Notes: generated by a model from the letters alone, not told the origin. A stretch of 64,000 bases of DNA from SXOA01 sp046593355 (GCA_046593355.1 JBKJNY010000062.1:1-64000), one strand, 5' to 3'. Counted from the first letter of the stretch, positions 9,246-17,268 are shown. A program made the numbers and translations.

Positions 9246-10547
9246 GTGCCCGGTACGTGTGTGATTGGCCTCCAGTGGGGAGATGAAGCGAAGGGGAAGC
9301 TGGTGGACCTGCTTACCTCGCGGTTCGAGATTGTCATCCGTTACCAGGGGGGAGCCAACGCCGGCCATACGGTCGTTGTCGGGGACAAGACCTATAAGCT
9401 GCATCACGTCCCCAGCGGCATTCTGACGCCGAGCGTGATGAACGTCGTCACGCCGGGGGTGGTCATCAATCCGCCGACCATCCTCAAGGAGATTGAGTCG
9501 CTCACTTCGCAGGGAGTGGCGGTCGGCTCGAACATGATGCTCTCGGACCGGGCTCACGTCGTCTTTCCCTGGCACATCGAGGAGGACAAACTCCTCAACG
9601 TCGCCCCCGCCGGCGAGAGTATCGGTACCACGCTCCGCGGCATTGGGCCGTGCTACCGGGACAAGGTGGGGCGGGCTCACGCGATTCGCCTGGGGGACAT
9701 GCTGCGGCCCGATTTCCGCAGCCGTATCGAGCACATTGTCCTGGCCAAGAACCGGCTGCTCACCGGCCTGAGCGGCGCGGACCATGTCGCCCTCCATTCA
9801 GCCGCCATCTTTCAGGAATACAGCGGCTATGCGGAGCAGTTGCGGCCTTTCGTCGGCGATACCACGGCCTATCTGCTCGACGCGGCGGAAGCGGGCAAGC
9901 GGATGCTGTTTGAAGGAGCGCAGGGCTCGCTGCTCGATATTGATCACGGCACGTTCCCGTATGTCACGAGCAGCAACAGTTCGGGCGTGGGCGTCTCCGG
10001 CGGGAGCGGCGTGCCGGGAAAATGGATTCAGAAGGTGCTGGGCGTTTGCAAGGCCTACAGCACGCGCGTCGGCGGCGGACCGTTTCCCACCGAGCAAGAC
10101 AACCCCACCGGCGAAAAAATCCGCCAGATCGGCCGCGAATACGGCACCACCACCGGCCGCCCCCGCCGCTGCGGCTGGTTCGATGCCGTCGCCGTCCGCT
10201 ACACGACGAGGCTCTCCGGCGTCGATTGCCTCGCCATGATGATGATGGACGTCCTCAGCCATCTGCCGGAAGTGCAAATCTGCACCGCCTACGAGCTCGA
10301 CGGCCAGCGAACCACCCGCTTCCCCAGCCACGTCGACGACCTCCGCCGCGTGCAGCCGATCTACGAAACGCTCCCCGGCTGGAATGTTGACGTCACCGGC
10401 ATCCGCGAGCTCTCCGCCATGCCTGCCAACGCCCGCCGCTATCTTGATCGAGTCGCCGAGTTCGTCGGCAAACCGGTGGAAGTCGTCTCCGTCGGTCCGG
10501 ACCGGGCGCAGACGATGTTCGCGGGGAAGGTGCCCCTGGTGGGATAA
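9246..10547 (+). CDS. purA: Adenylosuccinate synthetase
   Basis: Cytoplasmic enzyme joining IMP and aspartate with GTP to make adenylosuccinate, the first committed AMP step. Family signatures are present: WGDEAKGKLVD near the N-terminus, the QGGANAGHTVV loop, FEGAQGSLLDIDHGTFPYVTSSN, the AYSTRVGGGPFPTE region, TTGRPRRCGW and the C-terminal SVGPDRAQTM. The GTG at 9246 (VPGTCVIGLQWGD) is preferred over an in-frame TTG at 9228 because it gives the usual family length of about 430. Two deviations are visible: the usual GDEGKGK is GDEAKGK, and the base-recognition stretch usually reading TKLDVL is MMMDVL. All other catalytic stretches look intact, so I expect an active enzyme. Confidence 0.97.
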   Translation: MPGTCVIGLQWGDEAKGKLVDLLTSRFEIVIRYQGGANAGHTVVVGDKTYKLHHVPSGILTPSVMNVVTPGVVINPPTILKEIESLTSQGVAVGSNMMLSDRAHVVFPWHIEEDKLLNVAPAGESIGTTLRGIGPCYRDKVGRAHAIRLGDMLRPDFRSRIEHIVLAKNRLLTGLSGADHVALHSAAIFQEYSGYAEQLRPFVGDTTAYLLDAAEAGKRMLFEGAQGSLLDIDHGTFPYVTSSNSSGVGVSGGSGVPGKWIQKVLGVCKAYSTRVGGGPFPTEQDNPTGEKIRQIGREYGTTTGRPRRCGWFDAVAVRYTTRLSGVDCLAMMMMDVLSHLPEVQICTAYELDGQRTTRFPSHVDDLRRVQPIYETLPGWNVDVTGIRELSAMPANARRYLDRVAEFVGKPVEVVSVGPDRAQTMFAGKVPLVG

Positions 10548-10562
10548 CGTGGGTTATGGTGG

Positions 10563-10580
10563 GTATGCTTCCAGCCTGCC
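10563..10580. repeat. Decayed single REP-like hairpin (GGCT-TCC-AGCC family)
   Basis: GTATGCTTCCAGCCTGCC, 16 bases after the purA stop, matches GTAGGCTTCCAGCCTGCC at 54488-54505 with two changes. One change destroys the GTAG start and the other weakens the stem. It is best seen as an old copy of that family. Confidence 0.5.
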
Positions 10581-10610
10581 TAAGTCTCTGCAGTATCGAG
10601 GACGCTACTA

Positions 10611-10630
10611 CATGGTAGAATTCTATCATG
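10611..10630. promoter_or_regulatory. Palindromic candidate operator of the VapBC operon
   Basis: The 20 bases CATGGTAGAATTCTATCATG form a near-perfect palindrome centred on GAATTC, with one mismatched pair. They overlap the first possible antitoxin start codon at 10628. VapB/VapBC complexes typically repress their own operon by binding such a palindrome, so this is the likely autoregulatory site. Confidence 0.55.
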
Positions 10631-10861
10631 ACGACCATCACCATGAACATCGACGAAACAACTCTGTCGCGAGCTGAACAGAAGGCGGCCTCGCTCGATA
10701 CTTCGGTCGGCGAGATCGTGTCCGAGTTCTTGCGGGAGTGGGCGGACGATAATGACGTTCGGCAGGCGAGAGCAGCAATGACCGAGCGTTTCGCCAAACC
10801 GAACTGGCAGTTCGCTGTCGGTACTCCGGACGATAGAGAGCAGCGGAATGCCCGCACCTGA
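10628..10861 (+). CDS. VapB-type antitoxin
   Basis: A 77-residue protein. The N-terminal half (TMNIDETTLSRAEQKAASLD, then SVGEIVSEFLREW) fits a short DNA-binding antitoxin of the ribbon-helix-helix type. The C-terminal half is the probable toxin-neutralising tail. It overlaps the downstream PIN toxin by 14 bases, the normal antitoxin-first layout. The start may instead be the ATG at 10643 (MNIDETT), which would leave the palindrome at 10611-10630 wholly upstream of the gene. Family assignment rests mainly on context. Confidence 0.75.
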   Translation: MTTITMNIDETTLSRAEQKAASLDTSVGEIVSEFLREWADDNDVRQARAAMTERFAKPNWQFAVGTPDDREQRNART

Positions 10862-11279
10862 TTCGTTCATCGATACGAACATTCTGATCTACGCAATCAG
10901 CACGGAGCCGTCTGAACTAGCAAAATCCGCGGCCGCGCGAAGTTTACTTTCAACGGCCAACTGGGCTTGGTCTGCTCAAGTCGCTGCCGAATTCATTAAC
11001 GCCAGCACTTCTTCTCGCCGGCCGGCTCGGCTCTCGTTAGTGGAGGCGGAACAATGGATAGACCTCTGGTTGGCGTTCCCGCTCGTCGCTATCGAGACTT
11101 CGATTGTGAAAGATGCGATACGGATGGCGAGACATTACCAAATCTCTTACTTCGACGCCCAGATTATCGCAGCGGCCAGAAGTCTGGGGTGCGGGACGCT
11201 TTACACCGAAGACCTCAATCATGGGCAAGTCTACGATGGCGTCGCGGTAATGAATCCGTTACTTAGAGCGACCCCGTAG
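10848..11279 (+). CDS. VapC-type PIN-domain ribonuclease toxin
   Basis: A 143-residue PIN-domain protein, probably a magnesium-dependent endoribonuclease that arrests translation when free of its antitoxin. The conserved acidic residues are visible: Asp in SFIDTNILIYAI near residue 9, Glu in AAEFINAS, Asp in SYFDAQIIAAA and Asp in YTEDLNHG. The length is normal. It follows the antitoxin with a 14-base overlap. Its last 17 bases overlap the 3' end of the convergent membrane-protein gene. Confidence 0.9.
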   Translation: MPAPDSFIDTNILIYAISTEPSELAKSAAARSLLSTANWAWSAQVAAEFINASTSSRRPARLSLVEAEQWIDLWLAFPLVAIETSIVKDAIRMARHYQISYFDAQIIAAARSLGCGTLYTEDLNHGQVYDGVAVMNPLLRATP

Positions 11280-12138
11280 GACCAGGCATCTTTCGATCCT
11301 CATCCGCCAGTTGCCGGGCCTCCTGTCGTTCGTTTCGCCTACGGCGTTCGTCCCGAAGCAAGAACATCGCGATGCCCAGCCCCGCCGTGGCGACGTAACC
11401 GATAGCCAGCCCTATCACAATCTGCCAATCCTTCATGATCGGCTGTTTGATGGTCACTAGCACACATTGGATGAGCAGCACGCCGAAGAGTGCGTAGATG
11501 GGCGCTAAGAAAAGGATCAAAATGGCCAGGCGAATCGGCCAGCTTGTGACGGGAATAGTCGGAGGAAATAAGGACGGGTGCGACCAGGAAAGGGCGTGCG
11601 TGGCCTTGATCTTCAAAGCCTCCCGATGCTTTCGGACAATCTGCGAAGCTCGCTCCAGGTCAAACAGCCGAACCTTGATTTCCCCAATCACCGTCCACTT
11701 CGAAACAATGCCAAATTGCCGCAGCAGTTCCTGGCAGCCGGCCATCTTCAATTTGTCCCGTACCGAGACGGCGACGACCCAGTCATCCGCCGCGATGCCG
11801 CCAAGGAGCGGCCCGGCCTTCGCCGGGTGGTCCTGCGCCGCACTAACGGATTTGAGAACCGCCAGCATCTTGCCGGAAGTCTTGGCTGGCTTGCCGTCGA
11901 GCGGGCAGTCCAGAATGGTGGTCGTATCGCCGTGGAGAACATCGGCCAGCGTTTCGTCCACGGCAATCGACGGCGCGTCCGCTCGCCAGTCCCCCTGCGG
12001 GTAGCAGGAGAGCAAGTAACGGTACAGCCGCACCCGCATCCGGTACAGCCATTTCAGGCGGTGCTGCTCCGCGCCTTCGGCTTCGGCGGCAGCCAAGCGC
12101 TGTCGCCAGTCCTGCACGAGTTTGCCGCGGGAAAGCAT
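11263..12138 (-). CDS. Uncharacterised protein with two C-terminal membrane segments
   Basis: A 291-residue protein I do not recognise. Residues 1-190 are soluble and mixed helix/strand: an Arg-rich helix near the start (RLKWLYRMRVRLYRYLLSCY), then alternating strands up to about residue 165. Two hydrophobic segments follow near 205-232 (IRLAILILFLAPIYALFGVL) and 243-262 (IVIGLAIGYVATAGLGIAMF). The tail is strongly charged (RDERRRRNERQEARQ). It converges with VapC, and the 3' ends overlap by 17 bases. A cytoplasmic or membrane-associated role is likely; no function can be assigned. Confidence 0.75.
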   Translation of the reverse strand: MLSRGKLVQDWRQRLAAAEAEGAEQHRLKWLYRMRVRLYRYLLSCYPQGDWRADAPSIAVDETLADVLHGDTTTILDCPLDGKPAKTSGKMLAVLKSVSAAQDHPAKAGPLLGGIAADDWVVAVSVRDKLKMAGCQELLRQFGIVSKWTVIGEIKVRLFDLERASQIVRKHREALKIKATHALSWSHPSLFPPTIPVTSWPIRLAILILFLAPIYALFGVLLIQCVLVTIKQPIMKDWQIVIGLAIGYVATAGLGIAMFLLRDERRRRNERQEARQLADEDRKMPGPTGSL

Positions 12139-12270
12139 GGAAGCCTCACAGGGTCATCCTCCCACTTCCGCACCAACGGGGCAACCTCTATCCTGCCGCA
12201 AGAAACTCCCCTTCTCAGCGAATAACATCACAGCGTAGTCACTCTCACTCTCCGTCTCTCCTTCTTCCTC

Positions 12271-12918
12271 ATGGAATTCGCCCTCTCCCTCTGTCTCGGC
12301 ATCGGCCTGGCAGCCGCCTGCGGCTTTCGGGTCTTCGTGCCGATGTTGGGGATGAGCGTGGCGTCGATGGCGGGGCATCTGCAGCTTTCCAGCGGGTTCG
12401 AGTGGATCGGGACGCCTCCTGCATTCATCTGCTTCCTCGCCGCGACCTCGCTGGAAATCGTCGCGTACTATGTACCCTGGCTCGACAACCTGCTCGATAC
12501 CGTCGCCAGTCCCGCTGCGGTCGTGGCCGGCACCATCACGCTGGCGGCCACGCTGGCCCCCACGCCGATGGCGAGCGAATTGTCCCCGCTCCTTCGCTGG
12601 TCCCTGGCCTTCATCGCGGGGGGCGCGGTCGCCGGCATCATTCAGCTCAGCACGGTCACGCTTCGCGGCACCTCCACCGTCACTACCGCGGGGCTGGGCA
12701 ACTTCATCGTTTCCACGCTGGAGCTCATTCTCTCGGTGGTCACGACCATCTTCGCCATCGCTCTTCCAGTCCTCTGCTTGCTTGTCGTTGTTCCCGTCAC
12801 TGCCCTGCTCGTGCGTCGCCGATTTTTCCGCCGCAAAGTTGCAGCGCCTGCGGCAGCTGTTCAGGTTAAGGCTGACGACAAGACGACTGCCCTCAAGAAC
12901 GCAAAACGGCCCGGCTAA
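12271..12918 (+). CDS. DUF4126 family membrane protein
   Basis: A 215-residue integral membrane protein matching the DUF4126 family. It starts ALSLCLGIGLAAACGFRVFV, with the conserved glycine-rich first helix and the GFRVFVPML turn. Later stretches also fit: LEIVAYYVPWLDNLLDTVA, and the alanine/glycine-rich helices near 80-150. About five to six membrane segments are visible and the C-terminus is short, basic and cytoplasmic. The family has no established function. It stands alone, divergent from the preceding gene. Confidence 0.85.
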   Translation: MEFALSLCLGIGLAAACGFRVFVPMLGMSVASMAGHLQLSSGFEWIGTPPAFICFLAATSLEIVAYYVPWLDNLLDTVASPAAVVAGTITLAATLAPTPMASELSPLLRWSLAFIAGGAVAGIIQLSTVTLRGTSTVTTAGLGNFIVSTLELILSVVTTIFAIALPVLCLLVVVPVTALLVRRRFFRRKVAAPAAAVQVKADDKTTALKNAKRPG

Positions 12919-12972
12919 CAAAGAGTCAGCCGGGCCGCAATTTGAGGACAGTTTTTCGCCGCAACGCCGCGA

Positions 12973-13566
12973 CTACGGGTCAAGCTCCACGCTCCAGTAA
13001 GCCTCGCTGATGAACTTCGTCCAGCTCGCGATAGGGAGGTGGCTCGTGGCGTAGAGCGGTTTCCACTTGGGGCGGATGGGCTTGTGGAGCAGCCGCATGT
13101 GGGCCTGCTCGGGGGTCCGGTCCGCCTTCCGCTTGTTGCACTCGACGCAGGCCAGCACGCAGTTTTCCCACGAGCTTTGGCCGCCGCGCGAGCGAGGGGT
13201 GACGTGGTCGATCGTCAGCTCGTCGCCGGTCATCTTCTGCCGGCAGTACTGGCAGGTGTAGCCGTCCCGCTTGCAGAGGTTCCGGCGGCTGAAGGCGACT
13301 TCGCCCCGCGGCACCCGGTCAAACGTGGTGAGCGAAATGACCTCGGGCACCCGCAGTTGCATCGTCACCGCCTGCACGAACAGCTCGTCGGTGCTCGGCC
13401 GCAGCCGCGACCAATCGGCCCAGTCGTACTGAGCGAAGTCATGCGGGTCCACCACCTTGGCCGCCCCATTCCAAACGAGAATGAGCGCGCGAGCCACGGA
13501 GCTGACATGCACCGGCTGCCAGTTGCGGTTCAGCACCAGAGTGGGACGCTCAAGAACGCGTGACAT
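12973..13566 (-). CDS. HNH endonuclease family protein
   Basis: A 197-residue protein with an N-terminal VLNRNWQPVHV segment followed by a zinc-stabilised HNH nuclease fold. The motif runs CQYC (zinc pair 1), LTIDHVTPRSRGG (catalytic His), then SWENCVLACVECNKRKAD (Asn and zinc pair 2, CVEC). This subfamily is widespread as a stand-alone chromosomal gene in planctomycetes and other bacteria and is not tied to a mobile element. The biological substrate is unknown. It converges with the DUF4126 gene, 54 bases apart. Confidence 0.88.
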   Translation of the reverse strand: MSRVLERPTLVLNRNWQPVHVSSVARALILVWNGAAKVVDPHDFAQYDWADWSRLRPSTDELFVQAVTMQLRVPEVISLTTFDRVPRGEVAFSRRNLCKRDGYTCQYCRQKMTGDELTIDHVTPRSRGGQSSWENCVLACVECNKRKADRTPEQAHMRLLHKPIRPKWKPLYATSHLPIASWTKFISEAYWSVELDP

Positions 13567-13894
13567 GGGAAGGACGGGGGCTGGGGGTTAGGGATTCGGG
13601 GCTGGGGTCAGGAAATGGGTCTGCTGCGGCTTCGACTCATCTATTGTTTACGAAGCAAGGGCGTGAGACAACCGTATTTCCCTGATTCTTCATCGTAATT
13701 GGGCGTGCATCCGTTCACGCCAGCCAAGACGCGATTGCGGCGCGGGTGGTTCGCTGGGAGAAAGGAGAATTGTCAGAAAGGACGGACTGGCCGGCGCGAT
13801 TCCCGACAGGAGCACGGTGCTGGTGAGGATGCTTTTGGAGTCCAGGCATTGTACAATCGGGTGTGGTTGATCATTAGTTGCCGGAGGAAGTGCC
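13567..13894. other. Intergenic region, divergent leader sequences
   Basis: About 330 bases between the divergent HNH gene and the aspartic-protease-like pair. Short open frames occur on both strands but have arginine-rich shadow composition. A TTGTACAAT sequence at 13849-13857 could hold a -10 element for the pair downstream; no good -35 is visible. A clear GGAGGAA ribosome site precedes 13895. Confidence 0.4.
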
Positions 13895-14146
13895 ATGATC
13901 TCAGAGGAATCGAAAGTGACGGCCCAGAAGGCACGGAAATTCTATGAGTCGCAGTTACGGCAGCAACTGGAACGGGAGTACCCCGATCGGTACGTCTGCA
14001 TTGAGCCATCGTCTGGCAGCCATTTCATTGGCGAGACGTTTGACGACGCGGTCAACGCAGCCATCGACGCATTTCCCGATCGGTTGACGCATACGTTACG
14101 AATTGGGCATTCCGCCCCCTTTCATCTAGGTCTGTTGGTTCAGTGA
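13895..14146 (+). CDS. Small protein preceding an aspartic-protease-like gene
   Basis: An 83-residue acidic/basic mixed protein, preceded by a good GGAGGAA site. A long amphipathic helix (KARKFYESQLRQQLEREYPD) is followed by a compact beta/alpha unit (RYVCIEPSSGSHFIGETFDD, then AVNAAIDAFPDR). This resembles the short DUF5678-type proteins commonly found ahead of clan AA aspartic proteases. Its TGA overlaps the GTG start of the next gene by four bases, so the two are translationally coupled. The layout looks like a toxin-antitoxin module, but no activity is known to me for such pairs. Confidence 0.7.
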   Translation: MISEESKVTAQKARKFYESQLRQQLEREYPDRYVCIEPSSGSHFIGETFDDAVNAAIDAFPDRLTHTLRIGHSAPFHLGLLVQ

Positions 14147-14505
14147 ATGGGATCGCGGATGAATCTCTGCGACCTTTGTTGGATGTTCTCTTGGCAGCCG
14201 ACAAGGATGCCATGAAAGAACCGATCAGGGTGTGGATCGACACGGCCTTCAACGGTTGTCTTGCGATTCCGCGTCCCCAGATCGAGCGTCTAGGGTTGAA
14301 ACAGGCTTCGACCACGCAGGCAATCCTGGCCGATGGCCAGTTAGTCGACCTGGAAACATTCACTTGTTATCTGGATTGGTTCGGCAGTGTTTATCGAACG
14401 CAGGCCGTTGCCAACGACGGCGAGTTTCCGCTTCTCGGGACGATGTTGCTGGCGGATCGGAAGCTAATGATCGACTACACAACGAAGAGCGTCGTGTTGA
14501 ACTAG
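14143..14505 (+). CDS. Clan AA (retropepsin-like) aspartic protease family protein
   Basis: A 120-residue protein with one retropepsin-like half. It has VWIDTAFNGCLAIPRPQIER, where DTAFNG matches the catalytic D-T/S-G/A-x-x-N turn of clan AA, then an ILADGQLVDLETF strand pair and a closing PLLGTMLLADRKLMIDY segment. One domain of this size would have to act as a homodimer. It starts on a GTG overlapping the stop of the preceding small gene. Substrate and role are unknown. Confidence 0.75.
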   Translation: MNGIADESLRPLLDVLLAADKDAMKEPIRVWIDTAFNGCLAIPRPQIERLGLKQASTTQAILADGQLVDLETFTCYLDWFGSVYRTQAVANDGEFPLLGTMLLADRKLMIDYTTKSVVLN

Positions 14506-14577
14506 TGCGACAAACGCCCATCCGACTTTCCCGGCGAGGGGGGTAACCGTATTTGCTTGTCGCTTGCTAGTGCAGAA

Positions 14578-14850
14578 TCATCGCTCCACCGAGGCAAGCT
14601 CGGGTGGGGGCGAGGAAGGCGGGCAGGCAGCGCTGGTGACAGCATCGAAGGTGCTGAACAGCCGGAGCTTGTCCGTGATGACGTAGAACTCGGTGGACCC
14701 CTTGTGCCCATTCTCGCCAGGGTCGAAGGCAATATTCTCCGGATGCTCAATCGTGACCCGGTCGCCATTTTCCAGACTGAGAACGAAAGGGCGAAACGAT
14801 GCTTGACGTACCAGTCGCTGAACTTCGCCGCGCATGATTTCGGTTTTCAT
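14578..14850 (-). CDS. Uncharacterised short FRPFVL-motif protein
   Basis: A 90-residue protein starting MKTEIMRGEVQRLVRQASFR. The pattern FRPFVLSLENGDRVTIEHPE is typical of a group of short planctomycete and proteobacterial proteins with a small beta fold; their function is unknown. The longer open frame to 14901 adds unrelated residues, so the ATG at 14848-14850 was chosen. The C-terminal 25 residues are low-complexity. It converges with the aspartic-protease-like gene. Confidence 0.6.
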   Translation of the reverse strand: MKTEIMRGEVQRLVRQASFRPFVLSLENGDRVTIEHPENIAFDPGENGHKGSTEFYVITDKLRLFSTFDAVTSAACPPSSPPPELASVER

Positions 14851-14968
14851 GGCTCCATTGTACGCCGGGACCGCTGGACTGTCACGACAAACGCCCTTCA
14901 ATGAACATCGCCGCGCTCGTGAGGTACAGTGACGCCGTTAACCCACAGGCACCATGTACAGGGTTTTT

Positions 14969-15154
14969 CTACGCGTCTGGAATCCCGAGTTGGCGACAGA
15001 TCGCACGAGCGGTAGGAGCGAGAACCTCTCGGTGTCGCGGAACAGCCGTCCGGCGACCGGTCGCCGGGTTCTCCCAAATGGAATGGTCCGTACCCTCTCG
15101 CGTCAGCACACAACCGTGCTTTCGCAAGTGCCGAATCAAATCTCGCCGCTTCAC
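14969..15154 (-). CDS. hicA: HicA-type mRNA interferase toxin
   Basis: A 61-residue protein with the HicA double-stranded-RNA-binding-like fold. It starts KRRDLIRHLRKHGCVLTREG, then has the catalytic-histidine region TDHSIWENPATG and the VPRHREVL segment. The GTG at 15152-15154 overlaps the stop of the HicB gene by four bases (GTGA), which fixes the start; longer frames run into antitoxin sequence. The order here is antitoxin first, the reverse of many hicAB loci but not rare. Confidence 0.88.
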   Translation of the reverse strand: MKRRDLIRHLRKHGCVLTREGTDHSIWENPATGRRTAVPRHREVLAPTARAICRQLGIPDA

Positions 15155-15438
15155 GCCACCACCACGCCCGCCGGGATCACCTCGACCGCCGTGCTGGCAC
15201 GCAGGTGCAAGTAGAGCGGCTCTTCCACATCTGCATCCGGATCGGACCGGGACGGGTCGGGGACGGGCAATAACTCCCCGCGCTCCAGGCACAGCTCGGC
15301 CAGATCGCGCAGAGCTGACGCCAGCAGTCGCCTCGCCTCGGCTAGGTCAGAGCCGCAAGTAATCGCACCCGGAAAGTCCACGACATGGGCGTGAACCCCG
15401 GTATCGACGAACTGATACGCGGCTTTATACGTCAACAT
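15151..15438 (-). CDS. hicB: HicB-type antitoxin
   Basis: A 95-residue HicB-like protein with the partial RNase H-like fold: YKAAYQFVDTGVHAHVVDFP, then GAITCGSDLAEARRLLASAL. A loop rich in Pro, Asp and Ser (VPDPSRSDPDADVEEP) and a short C-terminal strand follow. There is no clear DNA-binding tail, so repression may need another surface. It is translated ahead of hicA with overlapping stop and start codons. Confidence 0.85.
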   Translation of the reverse strand: MLTYKAAYQFVDTGVHAHVVDFPGAITCGSDLAEARRLLASALRDLAELCLERGELLPVPDPSRSDPDADVEEPLYLHLRASTAVEVIPAGVVVA

Positions 15439-15588
15439 TGAAATATCTCGGCACTTGGGGCAAGGCGGAGCGACATGTGAATCTTACTCCGACTCAAGGG
15501 CGTCAACAATTGCAGCTTCTTCCAGATGAAACGCCCAGCCCAGGCAAGTGCTGCTGAGACCTCGTCTCTGGTGGTGTAGACTTTGGTT

Positions 15589-15903
15589 ATGAAGTTCAAG
15601 CGAACACTTGCGGTACTGACGGCCTCATTGATTCTCTACGTCAGCTCATTTCTTGCCTTTCGGGCTTTCCCCTACAAGTTCTCGCTCGTGCCCGAAGGCG
15701 AGCCCGGACACTACCTCGTTTTATTCAGCTGGAACACCAACCTGCATGCAGCGGCACTAATTCTTTACGCGCCCCTCATCGCGACGATTCCAGGAAATCG
15801 CTTTTACCCTACACACGCTCAGCACAAACAACTAATGAATGCCGAAGCAGAAGGGGCAAGATGGGGAAATCAAGGCACGCCCATTGATGAGATGGATGAG
15901 TAA
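15589..15903 (+). CDS. Small two-helix membrane protein
   Basis: A 104-residue protein with membrane segments near residues 6-24 (LAVLTASLILYVSSFLAFRA) and 50-68 (LHAAALILYAPLIATIPG), a short exposed loop between them and a hydrophilic tail. The ATG at 15589 is taken over a TTG two codons earlier. I do not recognise a family. It converges with the inositol phosphate synthase gene, with a REP-like hairpin at the junction. Confidence 0.6.
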   Translation: MKFKRTLAVLTASLILYVSSFLAFRAFPYKFSLVPEGEPGHYLVLFSWNTNLHAAALILYAPLIATIPGNRFYPTHAQHKQLMNAEAEGARWGNQGTPIDEMDE

Positions 15904-15905
15904 AC

Positions 15906-15922
15906 GCAGGCTGGAAGCCTAC
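15906..15922. repeat. Single REP-like hairpin ending on a stop codon
   Basis: GCAGGCTGGAAGCCTAC is a hairpin with arms GGCT and AGCC around GGA, ending in CTAC. Read on the minus strand it is GTAG followed by the hairpin, as at 54488-54505. The TAG stop of the inositol phosphate synthase gene (15919-15921, minus strand) lies inside its GTAG. Confidence 0.65.
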
Positions 15923-17127
15923 CCCACCTTCTTGACCCATGCCTCCAGCATCTGGAACTGCCTCACGAAATCGTTCTCGCTGATGCCCAGCGGGCTTTTG
16001 AAGAAGCTGGCGAGGAAGGTGAGGAGACCGCGTTCGCCGCGCTTGTGGGCGCATTCGGTGAGGCGGACGAGGTCGATGACCAGCGGGGCGGCGAGGAGAG
16101 AGTCGCAGCCTTGCCAGGTGAACTGCAAGGTCATTGGCGTGCCGAGGAAGCCGCGGAAGTGGATGTGGTCCCAGGCGGTTTTCCAGTCGCCGAGGCTTTC
16201 GATGTACTCGATGGTGACGAGCGTCTGCGGCGAGTAGCCCAGGATTTGCTGGAGCAGGTGGTCCTTGCTGCGGACCTTCGTTTTTTTGTTGGCCGGGTCG
16301 TCGAGCACCTTGCCATCCATGTTGCCAAAAATGTTGTGACCCACCCAGCTCATCACCTGCAAATTGCGGGCGGCAAACATCGGGGCGAGGGCGCTCTTGA
16401 GCAGCGTCTCCCCCGTTTTGCCGTCGTGCCCCATGTGGCAGGTGTCCTTCTCGATGGCAAGCTCACAAATGGCGGCTGGGGCGCTGCCGAGCGAGGGGGT
16501 GAAGTTGATGAATGGATAGCCGAGCTCGAGAGTTGCGATGGCGTACAAGCTGCTGGCGCCGAGGCTGCACTTCTTGGGCTTGTCGAGGAGTTTGGCGAGG
16601 TCTTTCCAGCGCGTGGGAATGGCCGTTTCGTCCACGGGCGGTTCGGTGGAGGCGAGGTTGACGACGATGAGCTGGTCGAGCTTGTTGGTCTGTGCGAACT
16701 CCTTCAGGTCGGTCTGAATTCGCTCGATGGCGGCGCGGGGGCTTTCTTTGCCGGCCCGTTTTTTCACTTCGTCGGTGGCGAACTGTTCAATCCGGTTGCC
16801 GACATTGAACAGTGTGCCGTCGCGGGTGTTCTTGTCAATCTTGTCGAGATCCGGCTTGCACTTGGCGATCAGGTCGGAGTCGAGGGCGTGATTGTTGCTC
16901 GCCAGCAGCAGGGCGGCTTCGTGGAGCGTCGTCTGGCGGATTTCGTGGCCGCCGAGCACGAAGTCCGGCCACTGGGCCAGGTCCAGATTGGCACACAGGG
17001 GAAGCTGCGTGACGAGGCCGAAGTTGCCGGCGAGCCCTTTGCGGAGAGCGACGAGGCCAACGGTGACGCTGGTGGCCACGCCCCCTTTCGCGCCGATGAG
17101 CCAGAGACCGATTTTACGCCGGGCCAT
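15919..17127 (-). CDS. Myo-inositol-1-phosphate synthase family protein
   Basis: A 402-residue NAD-dependent enzyme of the inositol-3-phosphate synthase family, which converts glucose 6-phosphate to inositol phosphate. Visible features: an N-terminal Rossmann start (KIGLWLIGAKGGVATSVTVG), LDQLIVVNLASTEPP, the FINFTPSLGSAPAAICELA stretch, and the catalytic core GHDGKTGETLLKSALAPMF followed by SWVGHNIFGNMDGKVL and DDPANKKTK. The ATG at 17127 (MARRKIG) fits the family; a longer frame runs into an upstream REP hairpin. Products could feed inositol lipids or compatible solutes. Confidence 0.9.
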   Translation of the reverse strand: MARRKIGLWLIGAKGGVATSVTVGLVALRKGLAGNFGLVTQLPLCANLDLAQWPDFVLGGHEIRQTTLHEAALLLASNNHALDSDLIAKCKPDLDKIDKNTRDGTLFNVGNRIEQFATDEVKKRAGKESPRAAIERIQTDLKEFAQTNKLDQLIVVNLASTEPPVDETAIPTRWKDLAKLLDKPKKCSLGASSLYAIATLELGYPFINFTPSLGSAPAAICELAIEKDTCHMGHDGKTGETLLKSALAPMFAARNLQVMSWVGHNIFGNMDGKVLDDPANKKTKVRSKDHLLQQILGYSPQTLVTIEYIESLGDWKTAWDHIHFRGFLGTPMTLQFTWQGCDSLLAAPLVIDLVRLTECAHKRGERGLLTFLASFFKSPLGISENDFVRQFQMLEAWVKKVG

Positions 17128-17154
17128 ACGTAGAGGTTCGTCAGGGGGAGGGAA

Positions 17155-17178
17155 GTAGGACGGAGCAGTGCTCCGTCC
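17155..17178. repeat. Single REP-like hairpin (GTAGGACGGAGCA)
   Basis: GTAG followed by a perfect 10-base-pair stem, GGACGGAGCA and TGCTCCGTCC, around a single G. It lies about 28 bases upstream of the inositol phosphate synthase start, in its leader. The GTAG foot and GC-rich stem match the general REP design, but the stem sequence differs from the other families in the window. Confidence 0.65.
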
Positions 17179-17268
17179 CACGAGAGGCGGGGACTTACGG
17201 CATAAAAGCTGTGAGGCTAGGATAATTCTCTTTCCACCGGATGTCCAGCCGCGAGGAAAGCAACCGCT

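Noticed and set aside
12154..12921. 255-codon minus-strand frame opposite the DUF4126 gene
   Set aside because: Asp/Glu/Arg/Gly-rich shadow of a hydrophobic coding sequence.
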